A stretch of DNA of 64,000 bases from Silene conica. Its lineage: Eukaryota > Streptophyta > Magnoliopsida > Caryophyllales > Caryophyllaceae. Below, one piece after another: positions 45,506-57,783 of the stretch. Below the pieces are notes generated by a model, which made no database searches, was not told the origin of the DNA, and was given only the letters and a program-made list of their open reading frames with translations. The first letter of the stretch is position 1. Each line of letters begins with the position of its first letter. Made by a program: the position numbers and the translations under genes. The stretch covers positions 56,082,202 to 56,146,201 of the forward strand of contig CM055312.2 in NCBI GenBank assembly GCA_029255685.2, given 5' to 3'.

Positions 45506-46523
45506 CGACACTCTTGGCCGTTAGTCTTGCCGCCATCTAGGGTTTTCCTCGCGAACCCTAGTTGCGCACACGACACCCATAACGACTTATCGACACATTA
45601 TAATCCATAATTAAGATAATAAAACATACATGAATATATGAAGCACAAGTAATTCATGACAATAAATAATCAAACATGTACTAATCGTACAAACAATCAT
45701 TAAATCATATTAATCACATCAATTGGCATAAACACAATTAAAAGAGAAACACCTAGTTACCTTTTTAGCAATTAATGAAAACGTCCATAAAGAATACGAC
45801 CAACCAAGCCTTGTCCCCAACAGGAGTCAATAACCCCAAAAAATGAACTTTAACGAAAGCGGATATCCAAATCCTTGTGATAGACATTGTACCAAACCAT
45901 CACTCTTTCGAAAACGCCAAAAAGAAAGACTTCTTCTTCTTTAAACACAAAACAAGAGACCCAAAACATAGGTCTAAAGGTCCATACAAATAATTACCAA
46001 TAAAATATTTTGAATAGATTATATTGTAGAGATAAGAGCAAGTATTGTGAAAATATAATTTATCTTTGAGTTTGGGAGAAAGAAAGATATTCAACAATGA
46101 AGTCAAAAGGAGAAAAGAGAACAAAAGAGAGAAATTGGAGAAGTGGCGTGCGGCAACAATCTCACGCACAAAACAAAGGGATTTTGACCTAGTTGCTTGT
46201 TAGGTTAAAATCTATTTATAAGGAGATTAACTAATGGACTTTTGGTCCATTAGCTCATACAATGGATTATCTGATTACAAATCTGATTGAGCCATACTAA
46301 AACGTAAGGAGAACTTGAAATAGAAAAGTAAATATTAATTAAAATAATTAATTATTGCACGGACGTTTTAACCCATCCAAAAGTAGATCAAAACGAGAAA
46401 TAATAAAATATAGGACGGAGGTTATAAATATAGATTTCCAAAATATATTATTAAACTTCAAAATAATTAATTAAATAAAATACTTTCATAATAAAATATT
46501 ATTATAAAATACGGGGTGTTACA

Positions 46524-49500
46524 ATCTAACCCAATAAAAAGAAGTTTCGTCCTCGAAACTTGAATTTCAAACATAAGATCAAAAGAAGGTAAGAATTACA
46601 AGTGATCATCAACGAAAGTTATCTCGGAATCCTAATCGCTGCGCACTCTGATCCTTATTAACACTCAAACCATAAAGAGATATCCTACATCCTTAATGTT
46701 ATTATCATCTTCACACACTCTACAACCTCAAAAGATATATCAAACTCATACTATCAAAACTCAAAATAATCATTTATCTCAATACGATCTAGTTATCGTA
46801 AAACCACAATGTTTTCACACATGCATCACCTTTAAGCATGTGGTTAACACTCATAAACACCATTACATCTCACATACTAAAACATCAAATGCTGCCTCAC
46901 TTTCACCAGGCTCACTCAAAACCATTAAGTTGTACACTCATCAATGTGTACTCTTTCATCTCATGAACTATCTAAGTTCTAGTCCTCGTATTCCAAACAT
47001 TACTCCACCATCATTAAACAACATATATGAACTCTCATAAACTTATTACTATTTCTCCATATCCAAATAACTTTCAACAAACACTTCAATCCTGGTTTAC
47101 CATTCACCACAAGATATGACCTTAACCAAATCCTCACACAAATAATCTCAAATTCAGGAAACTCTTCCAAATAAGCAAACTCTTCTGTTCACGAGTGCCA
47201 TTAAATTATTTCTACCATAAGTTCCTCAAAGTTGGTAGCAATTACTTATATATACAACTCTTAACCTCAAAAGGCTTTATATAAACTCTCGATAATCCTC
47301 GATATATGTCTAGTATCCAAATTCATCAATCTCAAACCTCAATCTCACCACTTAATCATCACTCATACTCGCAAGATCCAAATCATTCTCTTTTGAACAC
47401 TTATCATCAACAACGCATTTCCATCAAAGCGTAACAACATCACTATACTAATCTCATCACCCATACTCAGATAAAAACTAAGCTTATAACCTCAATTCAT
47501 AGTCATGGTTTACCATCCATGAGTATCATCTTACCATTAAGAATCCACCAAAACATTGTATAAAGCTATGTCCATCAAACTAATAACATCCTCAAACTTT
47601 CAAACCTCATATAAGACCTTTAATACTCTTTCTCCAAAACTTTGTATGTCATCCGAATTAATACTCTCATTCGCAAATGTCACTATGCTCTCAATCTCCA
47701 ATAGCCAAACGTCATACTCACAGTTCTAACATTACTCCCAAAAGGATTCAAGCTCCCACTACGAGATGATCACAAGTAGCTCTAAAGATATTTCAAACAA
47801 TTTCAAGTTACAATTAAAGAGTAAATAACTTGTAAACCAAAACGAAATATATTTGTGCAATGCTATAAAGCAAATAAAAACATAGTTTTTGAAAGTATAA
47901 GCTCAAAGAGAAATCAATGTAAAGAGGAAAATTACAAAACTTCAAAGAAGAAGGAACTGAAGTTGAAATAAATAACAAATAGAGAGTAACAATAGATAAA
48001 ATAGACAGAGGACAAAGATAAATAAGAAAATTTTGGTCTAAAGGCTCAAATAGAAGAGGTATGGTCGACACGTGCAAGGATGACAAGAATAGCCGACTCC
48101 AAAACAAATTTATAAACACCAAGACGACACCTCAAGACAAGATAAATAAAGCACGATAACCAGGGTCTTACAATTCTCGTACAATCATCACTCAAGGTAA
48201 CAACGTCTCAGAACATCCTTTCATCATATCTCCATAATACCTCAACAGCAACAAACATCTACATACTTGCCCCTTTACCACCACTAACTACATTCCTCAA
48301 ATAATCAACTCTCAAGATCAGAAACTGTCACGACCATCAACCCTCAAGAAATCCATCTAATCAAACTTAACAAATTAATCCATAACAATCTTTACACCCT
48401 CAAAGATAAACGCCACATTCCATTATAAACATCGTCAACATGCCCATTCACTAAGTCTGCGCTCGTACACTTTAACGTCAACATCTCACAAGTCCATAGA
48501 TTACAGTTCGTCTCTCTCTCTCATCCAATCCTTAAAAGGTACAACCATTAAATATCTCCTCAACGGATAAACCATAAATCTTTCATAACTCATTATAAAT
48601 CCTCAAAGATTCTTATTCCTCAAATATGATATTCCAATTAAAGATGAGCATAGTCTCCCAAACTCCCAACGTGCTCAGTCTATACTCCATGATAACATTC
48701 AAACCGTTTCCAGCATTCTATCCTTGATCCATAAATAACTCGCAGACTTTTCCTTTAACACAAGACAAAAATCCAAAATTCCAACCATTAAGGACATAAG
48801 CCACGATATTCCCAAAATAAGATCATAAAATAAATCCACTCATTATGTCTCCCACTTCCATTAAAACTATAAGACCACAATTAAACGTCTTATGCCACAT
48901 ATCATTCACTCACTCTCTATCCTCAATAAGTAATTCCTCAAGCACATAATGAACTTAACAACCACTTATCCAAATGAGACTTCATCATCACAACTATTCC
49001 CAAAATAAATTCACCTGAACAAATTCCAATCCCAAAGTTAACTTATTCTTAACAACCTCAAATACCAAAGTAAACTTCTTCTTAACAACCTCAAATCTCA
49101 AATTAACTCCCTCGTTACCAAACTCATAAATGCACTTTTCTTTCATACCTGAACATCCAAATCTGCCAATAAATTCTAACTTGATACCTCAAAAAACCAC
49201 AAGGAGATCAACCTCAAAATCACCTCAAGCACAGATAACACCAGCGAGTGATCCAAAAAGGATGAAAGTACGATAAGAGTAATGCTCAAGGTTATCAAGG
49301 AAAAAGTTTTGACCGACATATAACCAAAAACGACATGTAAGACGTAACATGCAAAAGACATTTTCAGAATTAACCGTCTTTAAAATCAACAGAGCATGCT
49401 TGGAAAAGTTATACATGAACAACACATTTTTGTATAATTAATGACAAAACGTAACATCAAGTCATAAACAACACAATATGTAAACTGTAGATTTCATACA

Positions 49501-49958
49501 ATTAATAACAATGAACATTAAGACATAAACAAACAAATATATAAATAAACAAGTAATACAATTAGTCACGATGCAAAACCTCAATGTATAAATGCACAAT
49601 TTCATGAACAACCAAAATAACACAATTATTAATTACACGAAACAATAACGCATAATAAAACAAGTAGATGAATTATACATTCAATACATTAAGTAACGAT
49701 ATAAAACATAAAAGACAACAAACAAAAACATGAGCACACTTGTAAAAAAATTAACAAGTATGCGAAAAATTAAGGCATAAACAAATAAGTTGATGAACAA
49801 TACATGTACTATAATTAACAACGATATGAAACATTAAGATGTAAACAAACAAGTCCTTAACTGTTTCTACCCCATTTACTCTCACTCATTTACTAAGTCA
49901 ATATAATTTTAGTCATAAACTACGCGAGAGTTGGGAATGTGTTCGCTCTGATACCAAC
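46524..49958 (-). other. Internal region of LARD B, noncoding
   Basis: The region is A- and C-rich on the plus strand and has no open frame with a recognisable domain (longest about 114 residues). The minus-strand primer site TGGTATCAGAGC is at 49945-49956, two bases from the 5' LTR. Confidence 0.85.
49945..49956 (-). other. tRNA primer binding site, LARD B
   Basis: Plus-strand GCTCTGATACCA is the exact reverse complement of TGGTATCAGAGC and fixes the element orientation. Confidence 0.92.
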
Positions 49959-50592
49959 TGTAACAACCCGGATTATAAAATAAAGGAAAAACATAATATA
50001 AATGAATATCAGAGTGTAACTCAATGATAACTGGGTTAAGGTGGCGGAAACACCTTACCCAAATCCGGATCGATACTCAAATCGAAAACCAAACTAATAC
50101 ATTATTCAAAGGTTCTTAAAAACTTAAAGCAAATGTCTTAAACAATTTATTAAGCTCGCTTCGCACATTCCCCAAGCAAACATCAACCAAACAGCGACCA
50201 CCTGAACAACCTGAGAAGGGGGTCGACAATCAGTCGGGAGTAACTAGATGCTCTCCCAGTCATGTTTACAACAATTGAATATAACCAACAATCAATAACA
50301 ATTGAAATGTAAAACCAGTAAACATGCGAGATCATCTACACTCATGAAAGTCCAATCAAACTTACCATCATTTGAAGACATAATACGGCAATCATGTGAG
50401 GATATAAACATGACATGACATGAAAGCAAACTTACCATACCATAATATTCTCAACACCAAATGAATGAAACCAAACGAACCTAGACCATATGCGACCACT
50501 AGACCATGAACATTGACAACCCGAAATAGCACACGATCCAAAGCACACAAGGCACAAAGCTAGCATCAAAGCATAGCGAATAGAGCGAACGC

Positions 50593-51015
50593 CGCTAGAG
50601 CATTTAACTGATGACTCTAGCTGACAGAGCATTTAACTGATGACTCTATCGGGTGTGAAGTATTTAACTGATACTCCACGGTACTATGTATAGCGTATCA
50701 CCACTGCCTATATGCCTAAGACCTGGCCAGACCTCTCGATGCATTAACTGTACATCGAACGACACTCGGGACCCAGAACGTTTAACTGACGAATCTGGCC
50801 ACCCCCGAACATAGACCAAATAAACCCCCGAAGGGAAGCACTAATTCATTCCGATAGTATTTAACTGATACTACCGTCATCTATTCGACTAGCCAACAAA
50901 CACTTGCACAGTTTAACTGACTGCACACAATAGAACAGTTTAACTGACTGTCTAACTCATACGTGAATAACATCACGACTCAACACAGCAGGACAGTTTA
51001 ACTGACTGTCCAACT
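50593..51015 (-). repeat. TTAACTG-loop hairpin array, copy in 5' LTR
   Basis: Same nine units as 44597-45016 with a few substitutions. Confidence 0.9.
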
Positions 51016-51496
51016 CAAATGCATAGAAGTATCCAACGACATATGCAAACACAATATTATACGATCACTAAACACAACTCAACATGTGAAACAAGTATAA
51101 ACAACCAAAGTTATAGTAACTTTAACTATAACATAAGTAATGGATGCGAGGTTATACTAACCTCGACTATACTTCCATATATGGCTTGAGGTTATAGTAA
51201 CCTTAGCCAAACCTTGACCCGAACCTATAGTTGTACTAGCACCAACCATAACCTTGAGTCATATCTCAGGTTTACGTTAGTCTCAGCTATAACTTTAACT
51301 TGTAGTTCAAAGTTATATTAGCTTCAGCTATAACTTTAACTCGCAACCCAAAGTTATATTAACTTCAGCTATAACTTTGACTCGCACTCAAGGTTATACC
51401 TCTTCAGCCATAACTTTGAGTTATACTCAAGGTTATACTAGTTTCAGCTATAACCTTGAATCATATTTTCAAGGTTACACATACTTCAACTATAAC

Positions 51497-52049
51497 TGTA
51501 ACACCCCAAGAGTATGAGAGGAAAGTTGTCCCACATCGGTAGAATGTGAGGCTTGTGATATGTTTATAATAGCTTCCACCCACCACTTAGTAACAAGGCC
51601 TTGTGCTTTTGGGCTTAAGTGAGGACAAATAATGGGCCCAAATGCTTACCTCCCATCTTATTGGGGTGTGTTACGACCGTGGTGGGTCGGGTTGTTACAA
51701 ATGGTATTAGAGCGACCCTGCGACCGTGTGGTGAGCCTGTGGTCGGGAGTACCCGGGTCACACACCTAGCGGGGGAGGATTCTGGCCCTGGTTGTGGTCA
51801 AGGTTGAGGCACAACGAGGACGTTGTGTTCTTTAAGTGGGGGAGTTTGTAACACCCCAAGAGGATGAGAGGAAAGTTGTCCCACATCGGTAGAATGTGAG
51901 GCTTGTGATATGTTTATAATAGCTTCTACCCACCACTTAGTAACAAGGCCTTGTGCTTTTGGGCTTAAGTGAGGACAAATAATGGGCCCAAATGCTTACC
52001 TCCCATCTTATTGGGGTGTGTTACGACCGTGGTGGGTCGGGTTGTTACA
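51497..52049 (+). mobile_element. TRIM (miniature LTR retrotransposon)
   Basis: This complete 553-bp element has a perfect duplication ATAAC (51492-51496 and 52050-52054). It has two 203-bp LTRs (51497-51699 and 51847-52049) that differ at two positions I could see (T/G near 51514, C/T near 51577). A primer site TGGTATTAGAGC (51702-51713) follows the first LTR, and a purine tract TTTAAGTGGGGGAG precedes the second. It encodes nothing (the 62-residue open frame at 51619 is a chance frame). The LTR contains TTGTCCCACATCGGT, a motif common in plant TRIMs. Mobilisation needs proteins from another element. Confidence 0.95.
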
Positions 52050-53084
52050 ATAACCTTGAGCGACACTCTTGGCCGTTAGTCTTGCCGCCATCTAGGGTTT
52101 TCCTCGCGAACCCTAGTTGCGCACACGACACCCATAACGACTTATCGACACATTATAATCCATAATTAAGATAATAAAACATACATGAATATATGAAGCA
52201 CAAGTAATTCATGACAATAAATAATCAAACATGTACTAATCGTACAAACAATCATTAAATCATATTAATCACATCAATTGGCATAAACACAATTAAAAGA
52301 GAAACACCTAGTTACCTTTTTAGCAATTAATGAAAACGTCCATAAAGAATACGACCAACCAAGCCTTGTCCCCAACAGGAGTCAATAACCCCAAAAAATG
52401 AACTTTAACGAAAGCGGAAATCCAAATCCTTGTGATAGACATTGTACCAAACCATCACTCTTTCGAAAACGCCAAAAAGAAAGACTTCTTCTTCTTTAAA
52501 CACAAAACAAGAGACACAAAACATAGGTCTAAAGGTCCATACAAATAATTACCAATAAAATATTTTGAATAGATTATATTGTAGAGATAAGAGCAAGTAT
52601 TGTGAAAATATATTTTATCTTTGAGTTTGGGAGAAAGAAAGATATTCAACAATGAAGTCAAAAGGAGAAAAGAGAACAAAAGAGAGAAATTGGAGAAGTG
52701 GCGTGGGACAACAATCTCACGCACAAAACAAAGGGATTTTGACCTAGTTGCTTGTTAGGTTAAAATCTATTTATAAGGAGATTAACTAATGGACTTTTGG
52801 TCCATTAGCTCATACAATGGATTATCTGATTACAAATCTGATTGAGCCATACTAAAACGTAAGGAGAACTTGAAATAGAAAAGTAAATATTAAATTAAAA
52901 TAATTAATTATTGTACGGACGTTTTAACCCATCCAAAAGTAGATCAAAACGAGAAATAATAAAATATAGGACGGAGGTTATAAATATAGATTTCCAAAAT
53001 ATACTATTAAACTTCAAAATAATTAATTAAATAAAATACTTTCATAATAAAATATTATTATAAAATACAGGGTGTTACAGCATA

Positions 53085-53422
53085 TTTTTGGCAGGTTTTG
53101 AGTTAGCTGTTTTGGGGAGCTCATGGGGAAGCATGAGGATGTTGACTTGCCTACCTAGTTGATTAGCCCACTTAGTCAGACTATCACGATGTAGCTTTGT
53201 ATTTTAATGTTTCCGCTGTAGTAGTTTTGTAATTTGGTACTTCTGTACTTCGGTTTGAGTTAAGTAAGTTGTGATAATAAAAGTTCAAATTTAATCAGTT
53301 TTTATATAAATTACTTTGGTTTGTTACTTTGTTATTCACGACCTCGGTCATTACGAGATGGTAACAACTCTATTGATTTGAGAATGTCTTGCTAAAGGCT
53401 CTTGGATAAATGGGGGTGTTAT
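53085..53422. mobile_element. Outer Gypsy-type LTR, last fragment
   Basis: This follows LARD B and ends in AAATGGGGGTGTTATA, the end of the Gypsy LTR type with one change (TTATA for TTACA). No primer site follows, so this is either a 3' LTR or a solo LTR. Confidence 0.7.
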
Positions 53423-54071
53423 AGATATTTTAATATAATATGCTATATTTATTTAGCTTATTTGCATTTTCAACCGTGTTGTTACAAAGGTGCGACGGAG
53501 AATTACAGAAAACAGCCACCATAACAGCGGCGCACTACAGCAACAATAATGGAAGAAACACGCAAAAAACAGCAGCAGTTCGCGACAAATAACAATGACC
53601 AGCCGCGTGAAGAAGAGTGAACAGAACAATGTACAACAACAAACCAGCAACAATAATTTATAGTAATGGTATCATACAACAGCAGCAACCCAGCAATATT
53701 AGTAGTAGTAACGTAATAGCAGTAGAGCAACAACACGCAACATAACCACATATATGAGATGAATAACATGAATATGTGACGGATACTAATTACCCACTAA
53801 CTATCAAACATAAAATCTACATCAATTTCACATAAACAACATGAAAAATCACATGTCCACTTAATTTAAGACAAGAGTCGAGTTTCCTCATCAAGGTCAC
53901 CTTTTGAGCGATTTCTTCACTTTAATCTTCAATCAAATAAGAGGCCTCCTCAAGGTCTTCAAGATTAGTCCCTTAAACACAAAGAAAACAAGTTAAATAA
54001 CACAATTTTCGAGATAATTCAAAACATGCCGAAATTTGCCCATGAACGAATCTGAAAATTGAAAAGATAGA
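53423..54071. other. Flank with CAG/CAA-rich low-complexity stretch
   Basis: There is no gene. About 53505-53730 is rich in CAA, CAG and AGT triplets and produces chance open frames on the minus strand (53453-53653, 53503-53769). The rest is AT-rich and unrecognised. Confidence 0.6.
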
Positions 54072-55448
54072 TGATGTGTGCATTTTGTATAGACTTTTTA
54101 GTCTTGTTTTAGCACACATTCGCACGATTATTGGTGATTTTATATCATTTTATGCCCCGTATGTGCTACTTTGTGTTCGTGTTGCTATTTTGCAGATATT
54201 GACCGAATAGTAGCGAAAACCGAGCTTTTTCTGCCTCAAAGCACTGTATCTCAATAGGCGGTGGGAGAATCACGGATGGTTGTTAATCAATCGAGAGTTT
54301 TGAAAAGAAGAAGAAACCCATAGCCTGTCGAAGACCCCATCGAGTAGAAAGGTCCTCGATCGAGCTGTCCTGTGCTCGATCGAGGGATCCAGACAAAGAC
54401 ATGTCCTCGATAGAGCTGTCCTGTGCTCGATCGTGAGGTATCCAAGAAGAAAGTACTCGGTCGATAGCCAAAATGATCGATCGAGGGGTGCCAAAGAAGA
54501 GGAGTCGATCGAGTAACCTTCTATCGTCGATCGACCGGTTTTTGAAGACTACAGTGCTCGATCGAGAGGAAATTTCCTCGATCGAGAGCTTTAGAGACCC
54601 TTCGTGTTCACCTCAGTTATTACTGCAGTTTAGTTTTCTTTGCTTATTTAAGGAGCTCGTTTGAGATCATTAGGTCAGAGATTGCAGACCCTAATTTTAC
54701 TCTCTGAAAAACTCTTTTTACTTGAAGTCTATTTCCAGAACTTTGTAGCCGTCGCAATTTAGTAATAATACCGAGTTCTTCGTTCTTCCGTTCCAAGGAT
54801 TCCAATCCCTGTTCTTTCTTTTTTTACTGTAATTCTCCTTCTCTTATCTTTACTTTCTCTTCTTATCTTAGTTTCTGTTTTCTGTTTTCGTTCTTTGGTT
54901 TTCGATCAGTTTCGCGCATATACTCTGTTTTCGTTTGTTTATGTTCATCGTTGTTGTTCATCCGTCTCTGTCCTTGATTTCACTTTCTGATTCCATTCGT
55001 TTTCTTTGTTAATCCCTATTTCTAGTTTTAATCTAGTCATTCTAAATCCTTGATTAATTCATCTCATATCGTATGCTAGTTTATTCTTTGTATATCCGTC
55101 TTAAGAATATCGAAACCGTGCCCCTTTCCTCTTGTTTCTCCTTGATTTTGAATTCCCTACCCCTTTCTTATAATCTGATTTTTATCTCTCATTCTACTAT
55201 GTCGTATGCTAGTTCACTTATTATCGTCATAAGCATTGTTAACCCCATCATGAGTAGCTAAATCCTTTATATGTTGGGATGAGAGAAATTTTTTCGAACG
55301 TTTGATATGTAGTAGTCGGGTTAGACCATTTTTGGTGGGAGTAATCGTTAAACAATTTAATTCATGTTCGGTTTAGTGAGTGCACGCATGAGACCTTACA
55401 TCTAGTTAATTTCCGACCTAGACCGGAAGGTTGGAAGGGTAAAACTTG
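54072..55448 (+). mobile_element. Probable LTR and leader of another LTR retrotransposon
   Basis: A possible LTR start is TGATGTGTGCATTTTGTATA at 54072. A TATA-like TATTTAAGG (about 54643) is followed by the pyrimidine-rich sequence expected of a transcript start. The style recalls Ty3/gypsy Tat or Athila LTRs, but I see no primer site and no second LTR, so the class is uncertain. A LINE interrupts it at 55449. Small open frames (54473, 55073) are not supported. Confidence 0.4.
54330..54590. repeat. CTCGATCGAG palindrome array
   Basis: About ten copies or variants of the self-complementary CTCGATCGAG occur in 260 bp (perfect at about 54355, 54375, 54557 and 54577). A unit of roughly 65 bp with CTGTCCTGTGCTCGATCG is duplicated around 54355-54440. 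The last two copies flank GGAAATTTCC, itself a palindrome. Confidence 0.82.
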
Positions 55449-57783
55449 TTTTTTTTTTGGTATAAATGTGAGTATATTGATATTACTTCAAACTGTCAAT
55501 TACAAAGAGGGGGATTACAAATGATCATTGAATACTAGCCAACCACACTTTTTCTCTATTTGTCATGAATCTTGTTGTCTTAATCCTGAGTCTATCTAGT
55601 ATCACCTTCTTCATCTCCTCCATGATAACACAAGGCCTCATTAGCTGTAATTTCATACGACATTCATTCCGCTGCCTCCAAACAAAATACCAGCAGGTAC
55701 ACACTGCAACCCTGCCCACTTTCCTCTGTAACCTCGTGTACCCTGCTCTCTGCTGATCCAACCTTATTCTCAGCCAATTCTCCAATCCTACCCATAAGAA
55801 TTTAGTGTATTCACATTCAGTAAACAAATGCTCATGTGTCTCTTCCTCCTGCTCACAGATAACACATCTTCTCTCTTGACATATTCCATTCTTTCTTAAT
55901 CTTTCCCGTGTCTGTAAACCTTTCTTCATCACCATCCAAGCATTCAAAGAATGTTTTGGATAGTTCCAGTTATCCCAAACTAACCTGTGCCAGGGAACAT
56001 GTTGCTCCTGTCCAGTTAACCACTGATACCCTGAACTCACTGTGTACCCTCTCCTATCATGAATCCACACTCCATTCTGATAACCAACCTGCATCTTGTC
56101 TTTTACTTTACACACATTCCTCCAATTCCAATTAGCATCTTTTGGAGGTTGATAATCAGCCCAATTTCTCCCTTTCAAGTAGACATGGTCTATCCATAAG
56201 GCCCATAGTCTATCTACTTTCTTGTGAATCCAGCTCATCAGCTTCCCAACCATAGCTACATTCCACACACCCACTTTCTTAACATCTAGGCCACCTTCAA
56301 TCTTCCTATGACACACCCTATCCCACGCAATACTAGGAACTCGTTGATACTCCACTTGCCCACTCCAGAAGTAATTTCTACAAATAGCTTCAATTCTCTT
56401 CACTACTCCCTTTGGAATAAGGAAAATATTTGCCCAGTAATTGTGTAAGGTGTTTAAAACCGAATTTATGAGAGTTAATCTACCTGCATAGCTCAGTTGT
56501 CTTGCCCTCAAACCTCTGATTCTGCTACTAATCTTCTCCAGTAACAGGTTACAATCCTTCTTCAGTAGTCTTCCTGGCTGAACTGGGATTCCCAAATACT
56601 TAAAAGGCAACACACCCTCTTTATATCCACTGACTTGAATGATTTCCTGCTTAATACTCAATGGCACACCACTGAAAATCACTTCAGACTTAGCTGAACT
56701 TACCTGCAATCCAGATGCTACAGAAAATGTGGCCAAAGATCTCAGCAGTAGCATGATGGATCTCACATCCCCTTTGCTAAATAACAGAACATCATCCGCA
56801 AACAACAAATGTGTTAACTTCATACTCTTACACATTGGATGATACCTGAAATATCGAGTTTCTGTTGTGTAGCTTAGAATTCTTGTCATATACTCCATAC
56901 AAATGCAAAAGACTAGAGGAGATATTGGATCCCCTTGTCTTAATCCTCTATTCCCCTTAAAATACCCAAAATGCACTCCATTCATATTTAAAGTATAAGT
57001 AGGAGAGGTAATACAAAGCATTAGAATCTTTCCGAATGCTTCAGGAAATTGCAGAGCCATCATCATCTGATCCACAAACTTCCACTCAATGGAGTCATAC
57101 GCTTTTTGTAAATCTAGCTTGAAAAGACATCTTGGAGTTGTTACTCCTCTACTATATTGCCTCACCAAATCCTGACTAATCAAAATATTTTCCAAGATGC
57201 TTCTGTCCTTTATGAAGGCACACTGATTGTTACTAATTATTTCAGGTAATACCATGGCCAGTCTATTGCAAAGCAGTTTCGAGATTGTTTTGTAAATAAC
57301 ATTACAGCAGGATATGGGCCTATACTGCTTAACACTAGTTGGTCTCTCTACCTTTGGGATGAGGGTAATAACAGTAGCATTAACTTGTTTTAACAAGTTA
57401 CCAGTTTGAAACACATCCATAATAGCACCACACACATCCTCTCCAACAATTTCCCATGCATCCCTAAAAAATTGGCTCGTGTACCCATCAGGACCAGGAG
57501 ATTTATCCTTGGGTATGCTAAAAAGACAATGCTTCACTTCCTCAGCAGTCACTGGCCTAAGAAGTATCTCTCTATGCCTGTCATTACAGCAAACACCCCT
57601 CTTAACCACATGGTCATACACAGGAGTTGTGGTATGACTTGTTCCAAGTAAATCCTCATAGTACTTCAAAAAAGCCTGTTGAATTTCATCACCAGTAACA
57701 CACATCTGCCCATCCTTATCCTCCACTTGGAAAATTTTGTTCTGCATAATTCTCTTCTTTATAGCAGAATGAAAGAAAGCAGT
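55449..57783 (-). mobile_element. L1-type LINE, 3' part
   Basis: On the minus strand the element ends ACATTTATACC followed by ten A (T run 55449-55458). It is cut at 57783 by the LTR starting at 57784. The Gypsy element probably inserted into it, in which case the 5' part lies beyond the window. Its tail resembles that of the other LINE (ACATTTTACC plus A). Confidence 0.88.
55525..57783 (-). CDS. LINE ORF2, C-terminal 750 residues (partial)
   Basis: The frame is open from the junction at 57783 to a stop at 55525. It lacks the endonuclease. It begins at TAFFHSAIKKRIMQNKIF, which aligns with TAFFHGTLRSRKAQNQVH of the other LINE. Reverse transcriptase has SPGPDGYTSQFF, CAFIKDRSILENILI, KLDLQKAYDSIEW, GLRQGDPISPLVF and catalytic LLFADDVLLFS. 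The zf-RVT region has YPKHSLNAW and CVICEQEEETHEHLFTEC. The open frame runs upstream to an ATG at 57858, but those 25 residues come from the Gypsy LTR and are not LINE. The first half is missing from the window, so it cannot work as it stands. Confidence 0.9.
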   Translation of the reverse strand, partial: TAFFHSAIKKRIMQNKIFQVEDKDGQMCVTGDEIQQAFLKYYEDLLGTSHTTTPVYDHVVKRGVCCNDRHREILLRPVTAEEVKHCLFSIPKDKSPGPDGYTSQFFRDAWEIVGEDVCGAIMDVFQTGNLLKQVNATVITLIPKVERPTSVKQYRPISCCNVIYKTISKLLCNRLAMVLPEIISNNQCAFIKDRSILENILISQDLVRQYSRGVTTPRCLFKLDLQKAYDSIEWKFVDQMMMALQFPEAFGKILMLCITSPTYTLNMNGVHFGYFKGNRGLRQGDPISPLVFCICMEYMTRILSYTTETRYFRYHPMCKSMKLTHLLFADDVLLFSKGDVRSIMLLLRSLATFSVASGLQVSSAKSEVIFSGVPLSIKQEIIQVSGYKEGVLPFKYLGIPVQPGRLLKKDCNLLLEKISSRIRGLRARQLSYAGRLTLINSVLNTLHNYWANIFLIPKGVVKRIEAICRNYFWSGQVEYQRVPSIAWDRVCHRKIEGGLDVKKVGVWNVAMVGKLMSWIHKKVDRLWALWIDHVYLKGRNWADYQPPKDANWNWRNVCKVKDKMQVGYQNGVWIHDRRGYTVSSGYQWLTGQEQHVPWHRLVWDNWNYPKHSLNAWMVMKKGLQTRERLRKNGICQERRCVICEQEEETHEHLFTECEYTKFLWVGLENWLRIRLDQQRAGYTRLQRKVGRVAVCTCWYFVWRQRNECRMKLQLMRPCVIMEEMKKVILDRLRIKTTRFMTNREKVWLASIQ

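Larger units (their letters stand above)
43955..46523 (-). repeat. 3' LTR of LARD B
   Basis: This 2569-bp LTR contains two hairpin arrays, at 44597-45016 and 45111-45505. Short open frames in it (for example 44387-44635, 45900-46169) recur in the other LTR with changes and are not credible genes. Confidence 0.92.
43955..53079 (-). mobile_element. LARD B: noncoding LTR retrotransposon, minus strand
   Basis: Ends are TGTAACAACCC...GGGTGTTACA on the plus strand, with a perfect duplication GCATA (43950-43954 and 53080-53084). The primer site shows that the element reads on the minus strand, so the right LTR (49959-53079) is the 5' LTR and the left (43955-46523) the 3' LTR. Without the TRIM in the right LTR, the LTRs are about 2563 and 2569 bp. 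The internal region of 3435 bp encodes no gag or pol. The block AAGTTTCGTCCTCGAAACTT next to the 3' LTR (46542-46561) matches the one in LARD A. Confidence 0.93.
49959..53079 (-). repeat. 5' LTR of LARD B, interrupted by a TRIM
   Basis: This is 3121 bp, or 2563 bp without the TRIM and its duplication. It differs from the left LTR by scattered substitutions and a small deletion near 50494 (AGCCGACC absent), so LARD B is older than LARD A. Confidence 0.92.

Noticed and set aside
51619-51807. 62-residue gene in the TRIM
   Set aside because: It spans the LTR, primer site and internal region of a noncoding element.
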